From contig NZ_AP021881.1 in NCBI RefSeq assembly GCF_009937995.1, forward strand, positions 186,001 to 250,000: 64,000 bases of DNA. Reading direction: 5' to 3'. The notes below the pieces were generated by a model. The model had not been told where the DNA came from and did not search any database. It saw nothing but the letters and a program-made list of their open reading frames with translations. Below are positions 1 to 8,055 of the stretch, piece after piece. The position numbers were made by a program, and so were the translations under genes. How positions within the stretch are numbered: the first letter of the stretch is position 1; each line of letters opens with the position of its first letter. Source of the stretch: Sulfuriferula nivalis (lineage in GTDB: Bacteria > Pseudomonadota > Gammaproteobacteria > Burkholderiales > Sulfuriferulaceae).

Positions 1-1
1 C

Positions 2-319
2 AGAGGCAAGTTGATCGGTTTAATGAACGAAGGTCTTTGGGAAGAATTTAATTATTTGGAAACTGGTGCTGGGCAGGTTCGTGGTAATCACTACCATGAG
101 AAAACCCTGGAGCTATTTTTTATTATTGATGGTGAAGTTGATATTGTGATTGTTCGACCTGATGGAGAGGTAATCAACGATCATCTTGTGGCGGGCGATA
201 TGGTGTTAATTGAACCAGGCGAAACACACACTTTTTACTGCTTAACGAATACGCGCTGGATCAATTTTCTTACCAACCGCTTTGATCAGGATAACCCTGA
301 TCTGCATTTCAACAATTAA
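2..319 (+). CDS. Cupin-domain protein, 5' end cut by window edge
   Basis: The reading frame is open to the first base, and a TTG at 11 is only the first internal start codon, so the true start probably lies outside the window. About 105 residues are visible. They form a single small beta-barrel cupin: a G-x-HYH metal-ligand-like motif (NHYHEKTLELFF) comes early, and PGETHTFY gives the second histidine cluster. Such proteins occur in sugar-modification clusters as WxcM/FdtA-like isomerases or as small sugar-binding cupins. The next gene, a sugar methyltransferase, starts 25 bases downstream, so they are probably cotranscribed. The substrate cannot be read from sequence. Confidence 0.75.
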   Translation, partial: RGKLIGLMNEGLWEEFNYLETGAGQVRGNHYHEKTLELFFIIDGEVDIVIVRPDGEVINDHLVAGDMVLIEPGETHTFYCLTNTRWINFLTNRFDQDNPDLHFNN

Positions 320-344
320 CAGATTCATAACAGAAAGATAAGAA

Positions 345-1772
345 ATGGATATTCTTGTATTTGGAACTGGCGGCTCTTCGGTAGGTATCGAGCACGAATG
401 TGTACTATACGGTTTCAATATCGTCGCATTTCTCGATAATAATCCGGCAAAATGGAATACCGTGCGTGACGGGAAACTGATTTTGCCACCTGAGGCAGTT
501 GCCACATTGAAATTCGACCGGATTATTACTGCAACGGCCTTGTTCCATGAAGAAATGCGACAGCAGCTCATAGCGCTGGGCATACCTGATGAACAAATTT
601 TTGCTACCCGTGTTGATTCCAGACACTGGGCAGAAGGCTGCCGATACCTGATTTTCCGTCAGCATGCGGTAGATCCGGTTTCCGAAAAGCTGATGACAGA
701 AAGAGTGAGTTTTGAGGTTGGGGCAAAGGCGCTGGATGACATCCCGCCACCAGTTGAGAAATCTGCCCATACTGCATTAACCCAACGCCTGTGGGATGCA
801 TTGTTGATTGCTGAACGTGATCTTGAAGGGGCGTCGACGCCCTATCAGGTAGGCGCTAATTGGCAGAGTTTCCTGCGTGATACACGGCCTGAATATTTTG
901 AGGCTCGGCAAGCAAATGATGTCGAAAAATTGGGAGACCTGTTGGCGAATTTTTGCCGGAATAACATGAGCACCGGCATATTGGGTGGTCGTGCAGCTTT
1001 TGACGACTATGCCGCGCATCCCGATATGGTGAGTGGCATCCGCCAGAATTTCAACGTCTGGTCATACAGCATAGGAGGGGCGCCCGTACATGAGCTCGCC
1101 TCGCCGCCCATAGGCAATCCTTTTGGGCATTGGATCGATGGCGTTATTGTTCATCCAAATACCTTCCTTAATCATTACCGGGGACGGTTTGTCCAGAAGT
1201 TGCTCTCAAATATCAAACGGCCAGTGATAGCAGAAATCGGCGGGGGCTTTGGTGGTTTCGCCTACTATGCGCTCAAATTTGTGCCTGGTTGCTGTTATAT
1301 CAACTTCGACCTGCCAGAGAATCTGCTGATATCTTCATATTATCTCTCGCTGGCTTACCCGGATTTACGTATTCATCTATATTCTGGCAAAGAGGATATG
1401 CAGGCTTTGATTGATAATTACGACATTATCCTGATGCCGCAATATGCACTCCCGTGGTTACCAGATCGATCGGTAGATTTCTTCATTAATACCATTAGTT
1501 TGTCAGAAATGGCTTATTCGACTATTTGTGAATATTTGCGCCAAGTAGAGCGTACGACAGATGGTTATTTTTATCATGAGAATCTTATCTCCAATGGTAC
1601 GGGTTATCTTTATTACCCTATCGATACATTCCCTAAACTCACCGAGTTTCATGAATTAACCCGTCAGCCATCGCGTTGGCCCTATTTCTCGGCATCCTCG
1701 CTGCAGCACTGTCACATGGAGCAGTTGTTTGTTCGTTCTGACCGATTACAGGTAGGTGTGAATCGAACTTAG
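345..1772 (+). CDS. Putative sugar O-methyltransferase with N-terminal PglD-like nucleotide-binding domain
   Basis: The protein has 475 residues in two parts. Residues 1-90 begin with ILVFGTGGSS and continue in the style of the PglD/NeuD N-terminal Rossmann domain (VAFLDNNPAKW). The rest matches the putative sugar O-methyltransferase family. A glycine-rich SAM loop (AEIGGGFGGFAYYA) lies near residue 297, and a tyrosine-rich C-terminal half follows. Its stop codon overlaps the GTG start of the aminotransferase gene by one base, so translation is probably coupled. Inferred role: O-methylation of a sugar in a surface glycan. The fusion with a PglD-like domain is less usual; that domain may bind a ligand without the acyltransferase activity of true PglD. 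Confidence 0.72.
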   Translation: MDILVFGTGGSSVGIEHECVLYGFNIVAFLDNNPAKWNTVRDGKLILPPEAVATLKFDRIITATALFHEEMRQQLIALGIPDEQIFATRVDSRHWAEGCRYLIFRQHAVDPVSEKLMTERVSFEVGAKALDDIPPPVEKSAHTALTQRLWDALLIAERDLEGASTPYQVGANWQSFLRDTRPEYFEARQANDVEKLGDLLANFCRNNMSTGILGGRAAFDDYAAHPDMVSGIRQNFNVWSYSIGGAPVHELASPPIGNPFGHWIDGVIVHPNTFLNHYRGRFVQKLLSNIKRPVIAEIGGGFGGFAYYALKFVPGCCYINFDLPENLLISSYYLSLAYPDLRIHLYSGKEDMQALIDNYDIILMPQYALPWLPDRSVDFFINTISLSEMAYSTICEYLRQVERTTDGYFYHENLISNGTGYLYYPIDTFPKLTEFHELTRQPSRWPYFSASSLQHCHMEQLFVRSDRLQVGVNRT

Positions 1773-2962
1773 TGCCTGCTACGAGGGAAAAAGTGAAGAA
1801 ACGTGATAACTATCTGGCTTTTGGTACGCCGAATTTTACCGATGCTGAGATCGATGCCGTAACACGTGTCATGCGCTCTGGCTGGGTGGGTATGGGGCCG
1901 GAAACCCTGGCTTTTGAAACGGAGCTGGCAGACTATCTGGGCGCTCCCGAGGTGGTGACTGTTAATTCGTGCACGTCGGCGCTTTTTCTGGCGCTGCTGG
2001 CTGAAGATATAGGACCAGGGGATGAAGTGATCGTGCCCAGTTTAACCTGGTGTGCGACGGCAAATGCTGTGCTTTATCTGGGTGCTACGCCGGTATTCTG
2101 CGACGTCGATAGCCTAACCATGTGTGTGACGGAAGCATCTGTTGTCGCAAAATTGACACCTCGTACCAAAGCCGTGATTGCGGTTCATTATGGTGGCTAT
2201 GCGGTTGATGTAGAGGCTTTGCGTCAAGCGTTGCCAGCTTATGTCGCTATCATTGAAGATGCGGCTCATGCATTAGGGGCAACATACCCTGATGGCCGGC
2301 ACGTTGGTGCATCGGGGAATTCAGTTTGTTTTAGTTTTTATGCGAATAAAAATCTGTCTACCGCTGATGGTGGGGCGATTGCGCTGTTTGATAAAGATAA
2401 AGCCGAACGATTACGTTCATTACGTATGAGTGGTATGAGTTCCAATGCATGGTCTCGTTATACCAATCCATCATCTTCTGTTATGCAAGGGTTGACAGAA
2501 TTAGGCTATAAGATGAATTACACTGATCTGCAAGCAGCAATAGGCAGAGTGCAGTTAAAGCGCATGGATGAAATGGCTGCAGCTCGGCAACAAGTTGCTG
2601 AGCATTATCAATACCGTTTGGCGGAAAAGGGCTTGGCGATTGAATTTCAAAGTAAGGTTTTTAACGCTGGTCACGCCCGACACTTATTAGTTTGTCGGAT
2701 TGATCAGGAATACACTGGTGAGCATCGCGATGCATTGTTCCTGAAATTAAGAGCACAGAATATAGGCGTGAGTATCCATTATCGGCCATTACATATACAG
2801 CCACTCTATTGCAAAGATGTGGTGATTACCCTGCCAAATACAGACTATCTGGCTGATTGCATCATGACGTTGCCTATCAGTGCACAAATGACGCTGGATG
2901 ATGTCGACTATGTGGTCGACAATTTGGCAGATTTAATTATGAAGTGTAGGGAGGCGATATGA
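1772..2962 (+). CDS. DegT/DnrJ/EryC1/StrS-family PLP aminotransferase
   Basis: At 396 residues this is the normal length for sugar aminotransferases that act on nucleotide-linked keto sugars. The N-terminal VMRSGWVGMGPE, the cofactor-binding NSCTSALFLALLA and the active-site region FSFYANKNLSTADGGA are all present; the PLP-binding lysine is about K193. EDAAHALGA precedes it, as in the family. The GTG start at 1772 overlaps the previous stop codon, and the end overlaps the next gene in an ATGA arrangement, so it sits in a tightly coupled operon. It probably makes an amino sugar for the same glycan as its neighbours; the exact product is unknown. Confidence 0.9.
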   Translation: MPATREKVKKRDNYLAFGTPNFTDAEIDAVTRVMRSGWVGMGPETLAFETELADYLGAPEVVTVNSCTSALFLALLAEDIGPGDEVIVPSLTWCATANAVLYLGATPVFCDVDSLTMCVTEASVVAKLTPRTKAVIAVHYGGYAVDVEALRQALPAYVAIIEDAAHALGATYPDGRHVGASGNSVCFSFYANKNLSTADGGAIALFDKDKAERLRSLRMSGMSSNAWSRYTNPSSSVMQGLTELGYKMNYTDLQAAIGRVQLKRMDEMAAARQQVAEHYQYRLAEKGLAIEFQSKVFNAGHARHLLVCRIDQEYTGEHRDALFLKLRAQNIGVSIHYRPLHIQPLYCKDVVITLPNTDYLADCIMTLPISAQMTLDDVDYVVDNLADLIMKCREAI

Positions 2963-3969
2963 GCGAAGCTGAATCGGTAGGTGTAGCCTCTTCTGAATAT
3001 GGATTTAATGGCCGTTTGCAGGCTGATTTTCCTTCCCAGATATTGATGGATATCACGGAAGTGTGCAATCTGGCCTGTACCCATTGTCCGCATCCGACTT
3101 TTGTTAAATCAGAACACTATGGTGGTCGCCATATGGATCCTGCTTTAAATGAAAAGATGATAGAAGAAGTCAGGTTGCACGGTCAGGGTAAAACTCAGTA
3201 TATACGGTACTCCAGCAATGGCGAGCCGCTGGTTCATCCTGAGGGCTACAGCATGATAGAAGCTGCCGTCAAATATTCAGGTGTTTATGTGACGTTGACG
3301 ACCAACGGCAAGATCATGAATGAGAAGCGCACGCAGCGTTTACTGGAAGCGGGTGTGCACATGATAGACATCAGCATAGACGCATTCAAGCCGGAAACCT
3401 ACGCTAAAATCCGCGTCAAAGGCAATCTGGACGTGACGCGCGAAAATGTATTGAGACTGATCCGTTGGGTGCGTGAATCGAAAGCCAATACGAAAATTGT
3501 GGTCAGTTTTGTGGAGCAGCCACAGAATACAGCAGAGGCGGCTGATTTCGAGCATTACTGGAAAGATAATGGTGCCGATAATGTCGTTATCCGTCGTTTA
3601 CATTCTTGTTCAGGGGCGATTCAGGATCTAGCGGATATGCGACGTAAGGACTTGCGGACAGCCGCGCGCCGTCCCTGTCTGTATCCCTGGGAGCGAATAG
3701 CCATCAATGCCCGCGGGGATTTGGCCTTCTGCCCGTCAGACTGGGTACATGGTTCTTATATTGCGGATTATCGTAATACGAGCATATATGCCGAATGGCA
3801 GGGCGAGTTTTATCAGGCATTACGCCAGGCGCATTTGAACAACGATTACAGCCAGCATACCTTCTGTGGCAATTGTCCAGACTGGGCAGCTACGCGCTGG
3901 CCGCATGAAGGCCGCAGTTATGCAGACATGGTTGAAGAATTCATTACTCAAGAGCCGCCACCGCTATGA
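2959..3969 (+). CDS. Radical SAM protein with SPASM-type C-terminus
   Basis: This 336-residue protein has the radical SAM CxxxCxxC cluster motif (CNLACTHCPH, cysteines about 36, 40 and 43). A second cysteine set follows near residues 240-306 (CLYPWERIAIN, FCPSDW, FCGNCPDW), as expected for an auxiliary SPASM or twitch iron-sulfur cluster. The TTNG and DISIDA motifs fit the partial TIM barrel. It overlaps the genes on both sides by four bases. SPASM enzymes in glycan clusters carry out oxidations, epimerisations or other radical chemistry on small molecules or peptides; the substrate here is unknown. Confidence 0.88.
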   Translation: MSEAESVGVASSEYGFNGRLQADFPSQILMDITEVCNLACTHCPHPTFVKSEHYGGRHMDPALNEKMIEEVRLHGQGKTQYIRYSSNGEPLVHPEGYSMIEAAVKYSGVYVTLTTNGKIMNEKRTQRLLEAGVHMIDISIDAFKPETYAKIRVKGNLDVTRENVLRLIRWVRESKANTKIVVSFVEQPQNTAEAADFEHYWKDNGADNVVIRRLHSCSGAIQDLADMRRKDLRTAARRPCLYPWERIAINARGDLAFCPSDWVHGSYIADYRNTSIYAEWQGEFYQALRQAHLNNDYSQHTFCGNCPDWAATRWPHEGRSYADMVEEFITQEPPPL

Positions 3970-4682
3970 TTACACAAGCTATTGCAACCCGTATTGCGGA
4001 TGCTGTCGAGCATGTTCCTGGCTGGTCACCACTTGATCAGTTGTTGAGCTTGTTTACTTTGGCGTACAGCAGCGCTGATATGCAAGGTGATGTATTGGAA
4101 TTGGGTTCCTGGTGCGGGCGTTCGGCTATTGCGCTGGGGATGGCCGCACAAGTGACGGGGCACACTAAAGTCCATTGCGTGGATCTGTTTCCTGAAAAGC
4201 AGGATTGGTATGTGAATACTGATGGCACGCACTCATGTGTCGTCAATATCAATGGTCGTATGGTGGGTGCTTATGGAGAGCAGACCGTGTGGGCGGAACC
4301 CTATGAGCGTGATATTGAGCCTGTGTATGAGCGCTATTCTGGCATATTGGATGCTTTTAATGCATCCATTGCAGCATGTGGACTTTCAGACCATATCATT
4401 CCTGTTAAAGGAGATTTGACCAGCTTCGCGGCTAGCGTACCGCCTGAATTTAAGCTGCGTATGGCTTTTATCGATGGCGATCATAGTTATGAAGCTGTGT
4501 CCAAGGACATAGCAATTGTTGAACGGTTTTTAGTGCCAGGTGGCTGGATTTGCTTTGATGATGCATTCTCCAGTTATGCGGGCGTTGATCAGGCGATTAC
4601 GGAGTGGGTGATAAAGAGCGGCCATTACCAGCAGTGTCAGCAATTAACGCGTAAGTTTTTTGTGGCCCGTTATACAGGTTGA
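3966..4682 (+). CDS. Class I SAM-dependent methyltransferase (Methyltransf_24 type)
   Basis: The 238-residue protein has the SAM-binding segment DVLELGSWCGRSA near residue 42, the acidic strand VHCVDLFPE, and MAFIDGDHSYEAV followed by GGWICFDDAF. This pattern is typical of the methyltransferase group found in cephalosporin hydroxylase-like and rhamnosyl O-methyltransferase-like proteins. It starts inside the stop codon of the radical SAM gene (ATGA), so the two are translationally coupled. Probably methylates a sugar or a small glycan intermediate. Confidence 0.82.
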   Translation: MITQAIATRIADAVEHVPGWSPLDQLLSLFTLAYSSADMQGDVLELGSWCGRSAIALGMAAQVTGHTKVHCVDLFPEKQDWYVNTDGTHSCVVNINGRMVGAYGEQTVWAEPYERDIEPVYERYSGILDAFNASIAACGLSDHIIPVKGDLTSFAASVPPEFKLRMAFIDGDHSYEAVSKDIAIVERFLVPGGWICFDDAFSSYAGVDQAITEWVIKSGHYQQCQQLTRKFFVARYTG

Positions 4683-4694
4683 TAAGTACATCAT

Positions 4695-4889
4695 ATGACC
4701 GAAGATAAGAGAATGCCACGAACTAAGTCCACGAATATTTTTCAGAGTGATGAATGTGCGGTTGATACGTTCGGCGGCGAGACCAAGGTCGTGGACGAAT
4801 ACTTCCGGCAGCATTCTGGCAAACGTTCGCGAATCGTCCAGTTTCCATGGCATAGTCATCCTGTAGATAGCATTGAGGTTGATTGGTGA
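4695..4889 (+). CDS. Small uncharacterised protein (64 aa)
   Basis: This small reading frame fills the space between the methyltransferase and WbqC-like genes. It starts 12 bases after the upstream stop, and its TGA overlaps the GTG start of the next gene (GTGA at 4886-4889), the same tight packing as the rest of the operon. The protein is hydrophilic, has no signal peptide or membrane segment, and ends in a His/Pro/Trp-containing tail (FPWHSHPVDSIEVDW). I do not recognise a family. The Shine-Dalgarno match is weak; an internal ATG at 4713 is an alternative start. Confidence 0.5.
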   Translation: MTEDKRMPRTKSTNIFQSDECAVDTFGGETKVVDEYFRQHSGKRSRIVQFPWHSHPVDSIEVDW

Positions 4890-5590
4890 GGGTTGGCATA
4901 ATTCAGTCCAGCTTTATCCCATGGCGGGGATATTTCGACTTTATCAACAGTGTAGATATATTCGTGTTTTATGATGATATTCAATACACCAAGGGTGATT
5001 GGCGTAATCGTAATCGGATTAAGACTGAACAGGGTTCAAAATGGTTAACCGTGCCAGTTTGTTATGAGAGACTCTCGAAATTGATATGCGATACGGTGAT
5101 TGATGACACGCAAGACTGGCGCAAAATTCACATGCAACAATGGCTAGCAAGTTATGCTAACGCGCCCTACTTTGACGATGTGATCAACCTGTTGGGGGCG
5201 ATGGGTAGGCACGAGGATCTGACTATTAGTCAGTTGAATATTCGATTGATTAAGGTGATTTGCGACTATCTCGACATTGATACCCCTTTGCTATTATCCA
5301 GTGAATTAAACGTGCAGGGTGTAAAGACGCCACGTTTAATTAATTTGTTGCAGGCATTGGGTGCAACAACTTATCTTTCTGGCCCCAGTGCGGATAATTA
5401 CCTGGAGAAACAGTTGTTTTATCAGGCAGGTATACGCTTAGAATACAAATCTTATGATTATGAGCCTTATCCGCAGCTATGGGGTGCGTTTGATAACGCA
5501 TTGACGATATTAGATTTGATTGCTAATTGCGGGGCAGATGCAAAAAACCGGATAGCGAGTCGGTCTGCGAATAGCATCGTGGTTGCTTGA
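4886..5590 (+). CDS. WbqC-like family protein
   Basis: The N-terminus RVGIIQSSFIPWRGYFDFI, with YDDIQYTKGDWRNRN following, matches the WbqC-like protein family found in O-antigen and other surface-glycan clusters. These proteins lie next to aminotransferases and methyltransferases; their biochemistry is poorly defined. The GTG at 4886 is preferred to the in-frame TTG at 4883 because it gives the usual first residues and a GTGA overlap with the upstream stop. At about 234 residues the length is normal for the family. Confidence 0.85.
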   Translation: MRVGIIQSSFIPWRGYFDFINSVDIFVFYDDIQYTKGDWRNRNRIKTEQGSKWLTVPVCYERLSKLICDTVIDDTQDWRKIHMQQWLASYANAPYFDDVINLLGAMGRHEDLTISQLNIRLIKVICDYLDIDTPLLLSSELNVQGVKTPRLINLLQALGATTYLSGPSADNYLEKQLFYQAGIRLEYKSYDYEPYPQLWGAFDNALTILDLIANCGADAKNRIASRSANSIVVA

Positions 5591-5681
5591 GAGGGTAGCT
5601 GCACGCATTGGCGGGAAGCGTCATGTGCAAGTAGTGTATGCGCAAAATGGGCTGAACTTTGAGATAGTGCCATTAGCATAG
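5556..5681 (+). other. Gap after WbqC-like gene with a possible coding remnant
   Basis: The 120 bases between the WbqC-like gene and the next methyltransferase hold an open stretch in another frame. It begins after a TAG at 5553 and ends at a TAG at 5679. The translation has a protein-like composition (LLERVAARIGGKRHVQVVY, then a short tail ending FEIVPLA), but there is no clear start and no family I recognise. It may be the frameshifted tail of the WbqC-like gene or the residue of a lost gene. The evidence is weak. Confidence 0.22.
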
Positions 5682-5716
5682 AAGTTGATCCAAAAACTAT
5701 ACTGAAAAGGTTGAAC

Positions 5717-6481
5717 ATGGGCTTTATACGAGGAAACATGATTCCTTTGTTAAAGGAATGTAAGCGTCGTCCATTTGGCGGTAGCTTGTTATTGTTAGGG
5801 CAGGGCGATGTTTATTTTAATATGGCACAGCTGAAAAGTATGGCGGTGCACGCGGGCGTGCCATTGGATGAGGCTATTCCATACAGACCGTCTCATATAC
5901 CAACATTTGCTCAACAGGGATGCCCGCATGGGCATACCTTATTTGGAATGCTAGGGTTCTCCAAAATATCCGTACTGGATTACAGCGGTTTTGACGGGGC
6001 AGATATACTCTTTGACTTGAACCTGGCAGACCTACCCGAAGCGCTGATGGAACAATATGATGTGATTATTGATCATGGCACATTGGAGCATGTGTTTCAT
6101 TATCCGAATGCGCTTAATAGCGTGTTCAGAATGCTGAAAACAGGTGGTCGCTTTGTGTCGAGTGCCCCTTCGGGTAATTTTTTTGATCACGGGTTTTACA
6201 TGTTGCAACCCACCTTGTTTGCAGATTGGTTTGCCGTTAATAAATGGCAGGTTGAGTCTATCCAGATAATGCAGTTTACTTCCAATCAGAATGATGAGCC
6301 TTGTTTTTATGCTGATTATGAGCCGGGTATGTTTGATAGTGTCAGTTATGGCAAGATGGATAATAAGCTCTATGGCACTGTGAGCGTGGCGACTAAAGTG
6401 GCGGGTACCACAGGTGATTTATGCCCACAGCAAGGAATGTATGCGAGACAGCATCAATGGGTGGATGGAGTGAAAGAATGA
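5717..6481 (+). CDS. SAM-dependent methyltransferase-like protein
   Basis: A protein of about 254 residues. The ATG at 5717 is chosen over the TTG at 5711 because AAAAGG lies just upstream at normal spacing. The middle shows DYSGFDGADILFDLN followed by DVIIDHGTLEHVFHY and LKTGGRFVSSAP. This is the order of acidic loop, post-IV motif (GTLEHV) and glycine turn of Methyltransf_11-like class I enzymes, although the first glycine-rich SAM loop is degenerate. Its stop overlaps the next start (ATGA at 6478-6481). A role in glycan methylation is inferred from context only. Confidence 0.68.
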   Translation: MGFIRGNMIPLLKECKRRPFGGSLLLLGQGDVYFNMAQLKSMAVHAGVPLDEAIPYRPSHIPTFAQQGCPHGHTLFGMLGFSKISVLDYSGFDGADILFDLNLADLPEALMEQYDVIIDHGTLEHVFHYPNALNSVFRMLKTGGRFVSSAPSGNFFDHGFYMLQPTLFADWFAVNKWQVESIQIMQFTSNQNDEPCFYADYEPGMFDSVSYGKMDNKLYGTVSVATKVAGTTGDLCPQQGMYARQHQWVDGVKE

Positions 6482-7995
6482 TCAACCTGGGGGAAATAGG
6501 CTCCATTGAACTCAATGCTATACCGAGTAGTGTATTATCGGCTACACATCCAGACCCAGATGAACTGGGTGATGCCATGGTGCATGTGCTGTCCTCTCGT
6601 TTTTTCCCCGAGTTATCGCCCTCACAACAGATTGCTTGGATACTCCATTGTTTCCAGACAGTAGTTACACGCTATTTACCTGAATTGGGAGTGGTACGCA
6701 GCTTGGTGCAGTTTCATTCCGTGCGTTTGTATGAAGATGCTGAACTGACATTGGCTGATGCCTGCGTCATGACCGAATCGATAATGGGATTGAATTGGGG
6801 TGATGCTGCCAGTCTGTTTGATATGCGCGGTTATGACAGATACGCCATACAGCCATTTAGAAATTATGTACGTGCACGTACAACTACGCCAATAGGTGAG
6901 AAAAAGCCTATTCAGGCTGGAAAAACACTGAAAATTATTTATTTCAGTCATTATGCCTATACGAACTCGGACAAATCGCTAGCCAATCCGTTGGGCCCAT
7001 TCATACGAGATATACTCCTTAGTCATGCGGCCTATGGAGAGGCGGAAATCATTTGCTACTGTGTGCAGTGGCAAGATCAAACCTACATAGACGTACTGAC
7101 ACAGCGTGGTATTACTGTTCGCGTCATACCTCAGGAACTGGCGTTTGCCAGACTGGACGAATTACGGCTGACGATACTGGCAGATGCCCCGGATGTGCTC
7201 ATTTCCGATGTCCCTTCACCTATCGCCAGCTGGTTATTTATCCACCGGGTCGCGCCATTACAGATCTATCTCGATCCAGGTTATCCGCACTGGAATCTGC
7301 CGGAAATCGACTGGGTGTTGTTACCTGGCAAAGTGTATCAGCATGGATTTGAACTGCCGAGCAATCGCTGGAGTACCATGCGCGTCGCATTATGCGATAC
7401 AGCATTGGACATAGATGCCGGTATGTCGCCAGCGCAAGTCCGCACGCAATCTGGAGACTGCATACGTTTCGGCGTGTTTGCACGGCTTACTAAAATCACC
7501 AACGCTTGGCTATCGGCTGCCGAATCACTTCTGACACAGTTGCCTGATGCCACTTTGCTTATAGTCGGTGCAGGTAATCCGGTGCTGGTACAGCGTTTAC
7601 TCAAAAATCCAGATTATGCCGACAGAGTCAGTTTAATTAACGAAATGGTTGATCTAAAAGCGCATCAACATTTGATTGATATTTTCCTGGATACGTTTCC
7701 GTTTATTGGAGGTCTGGTGTGTCGCGAATTCATGGCATATGGTGTCCCTGTCGTGTCGTTACTGGCAGGGGAGTGGGATGAGTTGCTGCGAGATCAGCGC
7801 GATCCCGAATTGCTTGCACAATCGCCGGATGAATTTGTTGCATATGCACTGCGTCTGGCAATGGATGTCGAGTTCTATCAAATTGCCAGCATAACGTCGA
7901 TACGCCTGGCATCACGGCAAAACAAGCCAACTTACATGGTAAGTGACATCGAGGATGGCATACGCCAAGCCATGCATTTTCATGGTCATATGTAA
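6478..7995 (+). CDS. GT-B-type glycosyltransferase-like protein
   Basis: The start at ATG 6478 is preferred because it overlaps the upstream TGA and has GGAG before it; an upstream in-frame ATG at 6421 would overlap the previous gene by 61 bases. The protein has about 505 residues. Its N-terminal 130 residues are unfamiliar. The rest looks like a GT-B fold: LKIIYFSHYAY opens the first Rossmann half, DVLISDVPSP and LQIYLDPGYPHWNL follow, then FGVFARLTKI, DATLLIVGAGNP and FLDTFPFIGGLVCREFMAYG. The last parts resemble the C-terminal donor-binding half of GT41 enzymes. Donor and acceptor are unknown. Confidence 0.66.
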   Translation: MINLGEIGSIELNAIPSSVLSATHPDPDELGDAMVHVLSSRFFPELSPSQQIAWILHCFQTVVTRYLPELGVVRSLVQFHSVRLYEDAELTLADACVMTESIMGLNWGDAASLFDMRGYDRYAIQPFRNYVRARTTTPIGEKKPIQAGKTLKIIYFSHYAYTNSDKSLANPLGPFIRDILLSHAAYGEAEIICYCVQWQDQTYIDVLTQRGITVRVIPQELAFARLDELRLTILADAPDVLISDVPSPIASWLFIHRVAPLQIYLDPGYPHWNLPEIDWVLLPGKVYQHGFELPSNRWSTMRVALCDTALDIDAGMSPAQVRTQSGDCIRFGVFARLTKITNAWLSAAESLLTQLPDATLLIVGAGNPVLVQRLLKNPDYADRVSLINEMVDLKAHQHLIDIFLDTFPFIGGLVCREFMAYGVPVVSLLAGEWDELLRDQRDPELLAQSPDEFVAYALRLAMDVEFYQIASITSIRLASRQNKPTYMVSDIEDGIRQAMHFHGHM

Positions 7996-8055
7996 AATTT
8001 GTGATGAATGTCGTTATATTGTTGAACGAACACTTGTTTTGTTAAGGCTAATATC

